DNA of 64,000 nt from positions 11,079,501-11,143,500 of the forward strand of contig CM059582.1 of the NCBI GenBank assembly GCA_030407085.1. The letters run 5' to 3'. The translations under genes were made by a program, and so were the position numbers. Below are positions 50,349 through 60,720 of the stretch, piece after piece (within the stretch, counting starts at the first letter, position 1; each line of letters opens with the position of its first letter). The notes below the pieces were generated by a model. The model saw nothing but the letters and a program-made list of their open reading frames with translations. It was not told the DNA's origin and did no database searches. The DNA is from Trichopria drosophilae (taxonomy: Eukaryota > Arthropoda > Insecta > Hymenoptera > Diapriidae).

Positions 50349-50598
50349 CAGCAGGACCTCTCTTATTGTAATTAGTAAAGTTTTTCAAGATGGCGCCGAC
50401 CTCTCTTATTCTAATTTTCCCTATACCCCCACTAACTTTACTTGCGAGCTTGTGATTCGTCGATAATATTTTTCGTTGACTTTTCGTGTGATAGTGGGAG
50501 AAGACTTGTGGGGGAACGATTAGAATGAGAGAAGCTGGACAATTAGAATAAGAAAGGCAATTAGAATAAGAGAGGTTAGAATAAGAGAGGTCCTACTT
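50349..50598. mobile_element. TA-flanked MITE with GGACCTCTCTTATT termini
   Basis: The left end is TA then CAGCAGGACCTCTCTTATTG. The right end on the other strand is TA, then AAGTAGGACCTCTCTTATTC. Subterminal copies of the same word (GACCTCTCTTATTCTAATT and TTAGAATAAGAGAGG) are stacked at both ends, around a centre with CCCCACTAACTTTACTTGC and GTGGGAGAAGACTTG. Termini beginning CAG with a TA target fit pogo/Tc1-mariner-type MITEs (inference). Confidence 0.75.
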
Positions 50599-51734
50599 TA
50601 AAATTTAATCACTTTTGACATTCATCTCCTCCAATATTATTGTCACGGAAATTAAAAATTAATGAAAATTAATTTGCAGTTTTTCGAGTAAAAGTTCTCG
50701 GATTTTCTAAACGTGACATAGATATTAATTATTCAAACATTAATGAGAAATCTATGTTATTATATTTCCATTCGTTGTTGAAATTAGAAATTAAATCATG
50801 AAATTCATATGTTGAAAGTGTATTACTATAAATCATGATGAAATATGCTCATCACTTGTAATTATACTGCACTCATAAATTTTTTAAAAAATATGGATTG
50901 ACCTTATTCAATTTAGTTACGTAAAATTTTACATAAGAATCGTTTGATAAACCACTTTTATAATTTTAATTACTAAAAAAAGTTGAACTACATATTTTCA
51001 TCTTATTTATTAACTTATTTATTTATTTTAAAAAATTAGTATTGTTTATACTTTAAATAAAATGGGAGTGGAAATTAACTCTTTCTAGAGTGAAAATTGA
51101 TTCTTTCACTAGAGTGATTCAATTTTCACTAATTCAAAGTAAATTCTGACTCCAAGAAATTTTAAGTAATTTGTTAATATCTTACAAAATATGTAAACAT
51201 TTTTTTTATTTTGTTAAATTGTACAATTAATTAATAAAGACTTTTCTTGCAGGGAAAGTTAATAAATATTCCTTCACAGTAGAAAAATCATCATGCATTG
51301 AATTGCAAAACAGAAATGCGAAATAAAGAAATACTCCACGTACAACACCATGCGAATAACTCAATTAGGCAATTAATGATAACCGACTAGTATGCGACGT
51401 ATAACTCGCTCGTGAAGTGGAAATCGGGGCAAACTTCCGTTTTGTTATTTTCACGTAAGAAACGCCTCGAGTAGTACATTGCTAATTGCACGTAAAATAG
51501 TACAAACACTCGTGTTTCAAAAGATAAGGTGACTTTTCCATTTGCAACTGGTCCGAAATGTGAATTTCGAACGGAAAGTTGATCGTTAATTTAGTAAAAA
51601 GCACTGAATTCACTAAATTTAAAACAAAAATGTAATAAATATAAAAATCAAACCATTTTATAGATGTTACACATCTATCGTGTGGTAACATGAACATTTT
51701 TTTAAATTTTTTCTATAATTTGAAAAATTAAAAA

Positions 51735-51830
51735 AAAAGAGAGTGCTAGATTCGATGGTCCGGGAATCGAACTCGCGACCTTTCGGTTGCGCAATTGACA
51801 CAATAACAAATGAAATATCTGTTGTCTAAT
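51735..51830 (-). repeat. tRNA-derived relic (SINE-like), minus strand
   Basis: On the minus strand CAACCGAAAGGTCGCGAGTT, then CGATTCCCGGACCATCGAA, gives a recognisable T-arm and B box (GAGTTCGATTCC), followed about 15 bases later by a T run that could end RNA polymerase III transcription. The 5' half lacks a good D arm, so it is not a functional tRNA. Related to 52485-52550. Confidence 0.5.
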
Positions 51831-52484
51831 CCATCTATAAGACTTAGTTTTATCAGTATTTATACGTATGTCATAGATTTTTTTAAGAATTCGCATTACG
51901 CCACTTTTATAGTAAGAATCGCAATTCGAAGTGATTTCTTTCAATTTGACGTCAACCGCAAATAATTCGATAATCGATGATAACCAGATAGAATGCGACG
52001 TGACAAATCGATGTTTGTAATTCGACGTTCAGGAAGCTACCGTTTATGAAGTCATTTCCTTCTAAGAAATGAATGACCTCGACGTGACTGTTTTAATAAT
52101 TCATTTTTTGTTACTTAAATCTACTAAGTTATGCGCATAATTGAATAAATTGTGATTGTAGCTTTTTTACAGGCGACACTCAAAGTTAAAAGTAGCTCCT
52201 AAATACGAAAATATTTTTCTGTATGGTTGAATTTCAAAAATCGTGTATGAAAACGATGAACGTGAATCGACGAAAGTTTTTCGGATGTCTGAGAAATACA
52301 TTAATGACTTTTTTATGTCGGTCTTCTACTTGAAATGTTGAAAGAATCTCTATTTGTCTATTAGATACTACAACTTTGGTCTAGAGACTTAATTTAATTT
52401 TTTTTTCAAATGATACGATGGTGGTAAGAATAAATAATTTTTTAAAGATTTTTTAAATCGTTTTTTAATTATTGCAAAAATTTC

Positions 52485-52550
52485 GATGCGCCGGGGCTTG
52501 AACTTGGGATCTTTCGGTTGTCGATCGAATGATCTTAACCGGCCTGACCT
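52485..52550 (-). repeat. Second tRNA-derived relic, minus strand
   Basis: On the minus strand CAACCGAAAGATCCCAAGTT is followed by CAAGCCCCGGCGCATCGAAA. The CAACCGAAAG and CATCGAA blocks match the relic at 51735-51830 at the same spacing, so the two belong to one family inserted in the same orientation about 0.75 kb apart. Confidence 0.5.
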
Positions 52551-53140
52551 TACATTGTTGCACGAACGTATTACACGAAATATTTATTTACATTTTCGAA
52601 AAAAAGATCTAATGGCTGCAAATATAAATTTCCATTAAAATACTTCAAAAACGTTGACAATAAATAATGTTTCGTTTTCTTTACTAAACAAATTTTAACC
52701 AATCTTAGTCTAGAAAGTAAAGATCAAGGATCTAAGGATCGTTCAAGGATAGGATTTTAGCAAACATTCCAAGTGACCTGCGGACGTCTTTAGTGTACAA
52801 CCAAGCGCGACGGTATTGTAAAGAGTTGCAGGTAGACGTTTACTTAGTTTGCGATAATGTCGTTTATCATTTCCTTTCCCAGAAAAGAGGAAACGTGCTA
52901 TCATCGCGTATTTATTATAACTCGTTCGCGTTTATTACATCCATTCATATTTTTTTTTGGCATAACTTCATTCTCAAGTAGACGAGTTTTTTATTACGAC
53001 GATTAACAGGCAGAAAATGTTTAAATAGGAGAAGAAAATTTGAATAATTCATCGATTATCGTAAAAATGTGTATTTGGTACGATTAATCGATTGAAACAG
53101 TGAAGGTATCGAGATAATCAAAAAATAAACAATTGATCTC

Positions 53141-53322
53141 GTCCAATGTGGCGCCGGCTTCTCTTATTTTAATTCTCCCCTTACCCCCACACACTTCACA
53201 TGTGAAATTGTGATCAGTGGATAATATTATTATTGCATGGGGTATTCGCGTGTGGTGAGGGAAACCAATTACAATAAAAAACAATCAAAATAAAGTAGGT
53301 TAAAATAAGGGAGGTTCTACAC
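53141..53322. mobile_element. Diverged, 5'-truncated relative of the 50349 MITE
   Basis: Shares GTGGCGCCGGCTTCTCTTATT (compare ATGGCGCCGACCTCTCTTATT at 50391), CTTACCCCCACACACTTCAC, TTGTGATCAGTGGATAATATT and a right end GGTTAAAATAAGGGAGGTTC. The left terminus is missing. Confidence 0.65.
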
Positions 53323-53553
53323 TAAGACAAGTTTAAGACATCAGCTTTATATAGGACAAATGCTGCCCCAAACTAAGACAGCTGAAGCCTTAAACTTCTT
53401 TCAGTATATTGTTATGAAAAATGATTATGTGCTAATTTGATGTACTTTTACACGTACGAATAAACTTTTTTATAGAATTGATTAAAGAGTATTTTTATGA
53501 GTATATCGAAAAAGTGGAGGGGAAATGAATTGGATTTGATATTCTTTTTATAG

Positions 53554-53682
53554 CGAATTTATCGCCAAAATCCCGCAGATACACAAGCCACCGAAGAGGG
53601 TTCGGGAACTCAAGAGACGAAATGCTATTAGGTCTGTAGACAGTCGTAGCCATCAGGACACTCAATACGCAATAAAGGCGAG
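53554..53682 (+). CDS. Candidate cassette exon, phase-compatible
   Basis: Preceded by a good pyrimidine-rich acceptor (TTCTTTTTATAG) and followed by an AG|GTATTC donor. Length 129 nt, so one base completes the previous codon, 42 codons follow without stop and two bases remain, exactly the phase between first exons A/B and the exon at 63571. The peptide is basic and hydrophilic (IPQIHKPPKRVRELKRRN, then SVDSRSHQDTQYAIKA), unlike the surrounding AT-rich translation, and GC content is raised. Read without splicing at the donor it ends at a TAA. The phase match could be chance in so large an intron. No family recognised. Confidence 0.28.
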
Positions 53683-54539
53683 GTATTCCGAGGATACATA
53701 CTCCAAATGTCATTGTCTCAAATCGTAATAAACGATCCACTTTGGAAACTGAGATGTTTAGTCATTATCAATAGTGTTTTTAAGAGAAAAATGCATAAAA
53801 TCTTTTTTTGAAGAGAATTTCGTGAGATATATTTATTGGCTGCAACATTTTTTTAATGAGATTAGTATTCTTCAAATTAAATGCAAAAAGAAAACACAAA
53901 AATTCGCAGGTTTTAGGGTTTTTTTTCTCTAAATTGCGGCTTCAATATACTTGGTTTATTTTTTAACTTTTCAATATAAAAAGTATCACAGTGTACGTTT
54001 GATTTGTAATTTTATACTTGCGATGCAGAAAGAAAATAATAGTTACCATTTGCAGTTATTTTTATTGTCAGTTAAGACTTAAGTAACCCATTAAGTCACA
54101 CAGATAAATATTTTTTATTGTTTTTCGACCCTCATTCTAAACAGGACAATTATTAATATTGACTTGGCAGTGACCTACTCTACCATTTTTAAGTATGCTC
54201 TTTTCATTAGCATAGTCAGTACTACATTTAAATATTTTCCAAACCAAAATGGCAGCTTTTTAATAAAAGACACTGACATTTTGAATTTTCTTTTTTTACG
54301 AATGTTTTTCAAATTAAAATTGTCATAAAGACTATTCTAAGTTTCAACCTAAAATGCATAAAATTGTCCTGGATTATAAGAGAATTTTTTGTCTAAAACA
54401 ACCCTAACCTCTAAAAACTATAATTTCAGTCATGTACACATATATTTTGGAAAACATTGTTCACTATTACGACATTGGTTTTAGTAAACAAATGTTTTAA
54501 AATAACAACAAACAGACAAATGTACTGCTGTATTTTTTT

Positions 54540-54720
54540 GAAATTTTTATCCACCATATTATATCCGCCATTTTGAATTTAACAAATCGATTGTTATAGT
54601 AGTGAATAATGACATTCAAATCTGTGTATTTTTCATTCATGCTGCGATTATATTTTTCATGTTTATCAGTAAATTTGTTATGCGAGACAAGGATTTGAAA
54701 TTTTTTAGAGGTTAGGGAGA
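54540..54720. repeat. GCCATTTTGAA dispersed-repeat copy
   Basis: CCACCATATTATATCCGCC then ATTTTGAATTTAACAAATCG, the same word set as 29625-29660 and 56110-56960. Confidence 0.45.
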
Positions 54721-55204
54721 TTTTAGACGGAGAGAAAAACTCCTTTTATAATCTTGGATAATTGGAATTATACACGGAATTATTTCCGTTACATTTTTTC
54801 GTAGAAAAAACAACATTGTTTTATTATTTTACTTGAAAGTCGATTTTTTAGTGTTCGAAAACATTTAAATCAAATATTGACGATACAAAACGAAGGATCG
54901 ATTTTTATGCAGAACAAAGTTCGAAAATCAACAAAAAAATGTTAATAACTAATGGAAAAAGTAATTGTTTCTAAAATCAATCTGGAGGTAGTTACGGGAA
55001 TTAGCCATATAATACATTATGTTAATTATAACCTACCAATTTTAATATTACGGATTAAGTATATTTTGTTTTAATTACTTTCAGTAACTACACTAAAAAA
55101 TGTATGCAACAAATTTTTTTACCGTTGAATAATCAATGAAAAAATATAGTAAAATATACTACATTTTTAGGTAGATAAATCACGTTCCTATTGTTACTTT
55201 TACT

Positions 55205-55335
55205 ATTTTCATTCATGCTAAGATTTACAATTCGTATAGTAATATTTTCAGTATGTATAGTAATATTTGCAATATGTATTATATCATTTAGACTAATTAT
55301 TGTAAATATTACAATAAGTATTGTTCTTCTTAGCA
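55205..55335. repeat. Decayed 21-bp repeat related to 38905-39058
   Basis: Three partial units such as TGTATAGTAATATTTGCAATA share the 21-base period and the GTAATATTTNCAATA(A/T)GTAT vocabulary of the array at 38.9 kb, with many substitutions. The last unit (ATTACAATAAGTATTG) matches the terminal unit of that array (TTACAATAAGTATTG) closely. Confidence 0.5.
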
Positions 55336-56109
55336 CACCTTTCGCAATAACTTTTTATAAATTTAATGCAATTAAATACTAAGTTCAATTCCAGTACAAG
55401 TGTACATTCTTAGTTAAGTTACTAACTAGCTTAGGATAGTTGCAATCGATGAAATGCAGTTGAGGGACCTATTAATGTAGTCTAACGTACTACAAATATT
55501 ATTCATGTTTAGTGAATTCTGACAACTGTTTGTTGTATTGGATATTAAATAGTTATTTTTTATAGTACTTTTAAAATAAAAACATCTCTTGAGGATTATT
55601 GACTACTGCAAGATAAGTTTGAGTGAAAGAACATAAAAATTGTAGATAAAGAACTTCTGAAATTCCACACAGTTTAAAAGAAGTGAAAAAACTTGTGTGC
55701 TTTATAAGAAAGTTTCAGGCCTGGAAATGACAGTCACTCGAGTGAAACTTCGACTGATAATCAATTGAAGGAATTTTTTATCCTGGCTCGGTTTTACCTA
55801 TTTTGATAACTAATTTGTTATTAACTAAGTGGTAAATTAATAATAATCGAAAATGTGATAGTGTTTATTTTATTTTTAATTATCGAATTTTTCCAAGACT
55901 ATAAAAGAAGTTGTAGACATTTTATTTTAATTACTGAATTTTTAAAATATTGTCAATTTAGTCAACAGTTTAGGTTAGTTTACTTTTGTATAATGAATAA
56001 ATCATCTCATGTATTTAGACTAGTTTGACATTTAACCTTTAAAGGAGGAGGAGGATATTTGTGCTGTCTAAAAAAAATATACAAAAATTAAAACTAAGAC
56101 ACCAGTCTT

Positions 56110-56960
56110 GATAAAACAGTTATTCGATTTCAAAATGGAGGTATGAAAATGGCGAATCGGAGTTTGACGAAAGTATTCCAACATTTTTTTAAAGAAAATA
56201 AACGATTCGCCATCTTGAATTTCAAAATTAGATTATATGTCAGACATTACTAGTATTCGAACGCAGTTAGTATTATTTTTTATAACTAAGAAAATGTAAA
56301 AGTTTAATTGTTATATTAGATCCGCCATCTTGAATTATCAAAATTTGATTATCTCTGTCATTACAATCAATAAATCTAGTATACTGGTATACGATTTTGA
56401 AAAAAAATGATAACAAAATATGTTTTCACATCTCTCATTATAAATTATCCAGTTTTCAAAATGGCAGACTTAAAATGGCGCATTGTTGACAAAAATTAAA
56501 TTTAAATAAAAGTATCGTAATATTGATGAAAGAAAATAGTACATTTTTATGTTAATGAAAATTCAAAATTTTAATCGCTATATTATTAGATCCGCCATCT
56601 TACATTTTCAGAATCTGATTACACGCGAGAAATTACAATCGTGTATAAACCATGAATTCTGGCATTGAACGTCAAAACAGCATTGTCTAGCATATTTTTC
56701 AACATCGGTATAAACGAATTCGGATTTTTAAAATGTCGGATTTAAAATAGCTAATAAAAGTTTGTGAACTTTTTAAATTTTGCTCATCGTTTTAGACCCG
56801 CCATTTTGAAATTCCAGAATCTAACTTTTTATATCTCGTAAACATATAAATTTTTCAAACCAATTGGTAGTCATTGGAAAAATGTTTATTTGAGATAAAT
56901 TTCGCAATTTTTGAACCGCCATTTTGAATGACCAAAATGGAAATTATTCTTATATCTCCA
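56110..56960. repeat. Degenerate tandem GCCATCTTGAA repeat, ~120-130 bp
   Basis: (T/A)GATCCGCCATCTTGAA or close variants occur at about 56207, 56326, 56589, 56795 and 56915, each followed by T(T/A)(T/C)CA(A/G)AAT(T/C)TGATTA-like sequence. Opposite-orientation AAAATGGCGGA-type words lie between (56150, 56460). Spacing is mostly 119-134 bases. Noncoding; one of the largest clusters of the family dispersed over the window. Confidence 0.6.
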
Positions 56961-57059
56961 TGAATTTTGATGCAATTTTTTGAGGTAGTATGCTGGATGT
57001 CTCGTCCTCCAAAGGTTAATAAAATAACAAGAAAATACAAAGTGGATCGTCCTAATTTT

Positions 57060-57660
57060 TTCTCGGACAGTTTCTAAGTCGCGACAAGTAGGCGAATTCG
57101 AAGCGATTCGTCCATCGTACGGTGCACTTTCCTCGGAACGCCACGTCCAGATCGATCGTCATTAACAGTATGTAATCCAGATTGAAAGCTCGACGCTTAA
57201 AAAAAAAAGTAATAACACTGGCTAGCCTAGATATCAGCATCGAGTTTTAGCGCTGCACTGGATAACGTATATTCGCACTGTAGAGTAGTTCTGAGTTTTC
57301 CTGGCGATCAGCACGTAGAAACCAGTATTATTCATTGTCAGCCAGCAATGCACCAACCGACCCAACGTGTCCCACCCATCCCACACGACCATCTCCTTGC
57401 AGGCGGTCAAGCTTTCTGGACTAGACGCCGTGCATTCCAGTCCAGGCTCCCCGCAGTCCAGTTTTATGCCCAAGCCAAAGAGAAAAGAGAGACGTTCAAG
57501 CACTCGTCTCTATTCGCTGAAAAAGGGGAAATGCGTAACGAGCATCCTCATTTTATATTGTGAGGAGACTCCGAGATCGCTCCAGCGGCCTCGAAGCCGT
57601 TCAACGCTTCACTTTGTATGCCGACATATCGACATCAATCTCAAATTTTAGAGAGGATCA
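57060..57660. other. GC-richer island with open frames on both strands
   Basis: A 0.6-kb island about 6 kb upstream of the common exon. On the plus strand an acceptor-like CATCTCCTTGCAG ends at about 57400, followed by an open, serine/proline/basic-rich frame (LDAVHSSPGSPQSSFMPKPK, then RKERRSSTRLY). However, that frame is phase 0, and the phase needed after first exons A/B meets TAG within seven codons. On the minus strand 57234-57503 (89 codons) is also open. It may be an exon of a different isoform, a decayed gene or a regulatory island. Confidence 0.25.
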
Positions 57661-57722
57661 AAGATTTTTCGTTTCTAGCAAATCTTGGGTAGTTCATGAC
57701 TTATCTGCACGTTGGAAGTATA

Positions 57723-57961
57723 CAGTCGAACCCCTGTTATCGAATATGGTCGGGACTAGGCGATGCATTTAAATTTCCTTTAACGAATACTTGAGGAGAA
57801 GAAATCGGCTCCCCGCCTCTAACATTCACTCTTTGCTCGTGCAACTTTTCTCGTGCACATGAAAGTGTCTAAAAAGAGGTGACCAGCGGAGGAGAAAGTA
57901 TTCCTTAACGGAGGCGTCTGAATATTCGATAACGGAGTATTCGATAACGGAGGTTCGACTG
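57723..57961. mobile_element. Pogo-like MITE with TA target duplication
   Basis: Starts TA|CAGTCGAACCCCTGTTATCG and ends, opposite strand, TA|CAGTCGAACCTCCGTTATCG. The inner repeat ATTCGATAACGGAG occurs twice near the right end. Length 239 bases. CAGT-initial TIRs with TA target sites are typical of pogo/Tigger-type DNA transposons. Nonautonomous, no coding potential. Confidence 0.82.
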
Positions 57962-58264
57962 TATGTTTAGTCTGTTTGGTCCTCTCATCAACCATAAACT
58001 ACAGAAAATTTGGAAGAATTGATGAAGCTGAATGATTCGATTGATAACGGCACATTCTGAACTAGAGTACTTATATTACATATATATATATTTTGAATTC
58101 AAAATAGTAAAAACCCAGAAAAGAATCCTAAAAGACATTTAGAATGTAAAAAAATATGTAATTTCACTTCAATTCAAATATGTTAGGTTAGGAATTTGCG
58201 TTACCGACTGATCGATCTGAAGCGCCGCTCACCAAGTCATCCCTTATACTCTTTCAGTTCCGTA

Positions 58265-58492
58265 CAGTCAAACCCCCCTTAACGAATATGTTCCACAAAA
58301 AGAGGCATTTAAATTCCCGAGAACGAATACTTGACGAGAAAATAGCGACTCCCCACCTCCAATTTTCTCTCCTTCGTAGGAACCTGTATTCTTCTGACGC
58401 GCATGCCCAAAAAGGGGGTTGAAGTGGGGATGACGAAAGGAAATTATTCGTTAGCGGAATCATCTGCATATTCGTTGACGGAAAGATGACTA
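58265..58492. mobile_element. Second, diverged pogo-like MITE
   Basis: Starts TA|CAGTCAAACCCCCCTTAACG and ends near GTTGACGGAAAGATGACTATA. Internally it is collinear with 57723-57961: GCATTTAAATT, ACGAATACTTGA(C/G)GAGAA, GACTCCCC(A/G)CCTC, GTCTAAAAAG against GCCCAAAAAGGG, and GGAAATTATTCGTTAGCGGA against GAAAGTATTCCTTAACGGA. The right TIR is eroded. Confidence 0.72.
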
Positions 58493-59559
58493 TAATAATT
58501 TCTAATTGATGGTTTTTTAACGTAAATTCCTACCGTATCGACAAACCGCATTAGGACCATCCGAAAGAGACTTTTAGGTGGTCAGCCGATAAGTTAGAAA
58601 ATTACGCTAGAAAGTGCCAAAAGCTGACCGAATTCATTTTTAAAAAATCGATTCATTATTAGTTACATTTTATTTAGTAGAAATTACTACCTTAACAATC
58701 GATCAACCACAGCTGAAATACTATCTTTCAGTTTTAACAAGTGCCAAAAATTCCCAACATTTTCCAATTATTTTTTTTCAGTACTTTTCTGTGACAGATG
58801 AGTAACATAAGATATTCTTAATACGAATATGCTGAAAAATATGTTCAATACTATTTTTGTGCAAAAAATATAATCGCAAGACAAATTGATATAAAAATGT
58901 AAATTTAAACTAGTTTCCTTTTCCATTGTGGACTTAAAAAGTCGACCGAGTATTTTTAAAATATAAATATTTCTTTCAACTAGTATAATATTTGTCGCTA
59001 TTAGTACATTAGGTTTATTGTTAGCCGTGTCTAATTTTTACGAAATTAAATATCAACATTTTTCTTAAAAGCTTTTAAAAAAGTCAGCGTAATTGCAGAA
59101 GAGGCCTATCGTGAGTAAGTAGTTCGTGATTAAGTCGGCAACTCAAATCGTGACTATAAATGCCAGCCTTATTAAGGCCAATTAGTTATGCAAAGAAAAA
59201 TTACCGATGTCAAGACAATTGCTTCTTCTATCGTAAATTGCATAATACTGACAAAGTTATTTTTAAAATGTATCACTTTCAGTTGTCAATGGTTCCTATT
59301 CCATAGGATTTTTAATTTCCATTCAATTTGAATTTATTCCTTTATCTAAAGTAATCCTCGTTAACTAATCAATTTTTTAATAAAAAAGACCACTATTTTA
59401 AGAATAAAATTTTTTATTTTGCTAATAAAACACCAGTAATACATGCTTGTGTTTTGTATCGCTCAACCTTCTTCCGGCATTTTCGAGTTCACGTATAGAA
59501 AGAAACACAGGAATAAAAATGAATTAAAGCTGATAATCGGTATGCGACAATTTTATAGA

Positions 59560-59990
59560 CATTCTCCTCTTTAATCCGAAAGTTTCCGCATTACGCAACC
59601 GCTAAATTATTAACTACCATAAATGTCTGCCGAGCGACCACATTGCCCACGTTTAAGGCCTCGTAGAAGTCCATAAAAAGTCCATGTTTTAAACCCGTCC
59701 AAAAATCCGCGACAAATTCCGTTGCTGGCGCAATTAAAACGAACCGGATAATAAGTCCAACCGTAAGAATAATGGATTTGTTTCGTCTCTACCCCGACAG
59801 AGAATTCGATCTCGCCCCGGGTCTCAAATTTCTAAAAAACACCGAGTTCATTCCCCATCGTAAATATGTATTTATGAGAACAAAACAAAAAGACGATAGG
59901 GGCACCGTTGGTGTCGAGAAAAAAGCCGTGGTAAAGAACCTCACTACAAGAAATTTCGTTAAATTTACCGGAATATTTAGGGAAGCAAAT
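59560..59990. other. Moderately GC-rich, conserved-looking patch
   Basis: Less AT-rich than its surroundings (GTCTGCCGAGCGACC, GATCTCGCCCCGGGTC). A plus-strand ORF at 59772-60023 (83 codons, basic) has no splice support. Could be a regulatory element; nothing definite is seen. Confidence 0.2.
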
Positions 59991-59999
59991 ACAAAATCT

Positions 60000-60720
60000 C
60001 CATATCATATAACAAACGTTTAAATGAGGTATAAATTCGGTATATTCAATTTTTACGCAGTAAACAGAAGGTTTTGATGTTCGGCAAAAAAAAATATTTG
60101 ATTTCCCATTTTCTTACATATTTTAAACGTTTATTCAACTCCATAGAGAGTCGTGTAAGGAACGTTTAAATTTGGTCGAAACTCAAGGATCAAACATGGC
60201 ATGTTTAACGTTTATGAATATGTCCGGCTACAAAATGTCTTGTTATTTTACACGCGTTTTTAACGTTTATTGTAATAGACACGCATTCGTTTAATAAACG
60301 TTTAAATTTGAGATAAACGCATAGAATAAACGAGGTATATTCAACGTTTATGAGGCCTGTGGAAGAAACGCAGAAATATCTGAAAAAAAAGTTTTATACG
60401 TGATTTAAACGTTTATAACAGTAGACACGCAATAGTTTAGTAAACGTTTAAATGACAGTCAAACAAATGGAATAAATATGGTATTTTGAGCGTTTACGAG
60501 ACGGACAACTTGTTGATATCTAAATACGTCTGATTTTTTACACGTGTTTTAAACGTTGATTGTAATAGAGATGCGTTCGTTTAAGAAATGTATAAAAATG
60601 GTATAATTGTGGTATATTTAACGTTTGCAAGGAAAATGTTCGGTAAAAAACGGTTTTATATCCGTTTTTTAAACGTTTATTTCAGTGGACATTCAATCGT
60701 TCAATAAACATCTAAATAAT
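60000..60720. repeat. Satellite-like array, ~140-bp monomers
   Basis: TTTAAACGTTTATT-type starts recur at about 60118, 60258, 60400, 60541 and 60664. Each is followed by AGACACGCA(A/T)TCGTTTA(A/G)TAAACG-like sequence, and a GGTATATT(C/T)AACGTTTA(T/C)GA block precedes the next unit. Periods are 140, 142, 141 and 123 bases. The monomer shares CGTTTAATAAACG words with the family-A repeats, but the block order differs. Confidence 0.75.
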
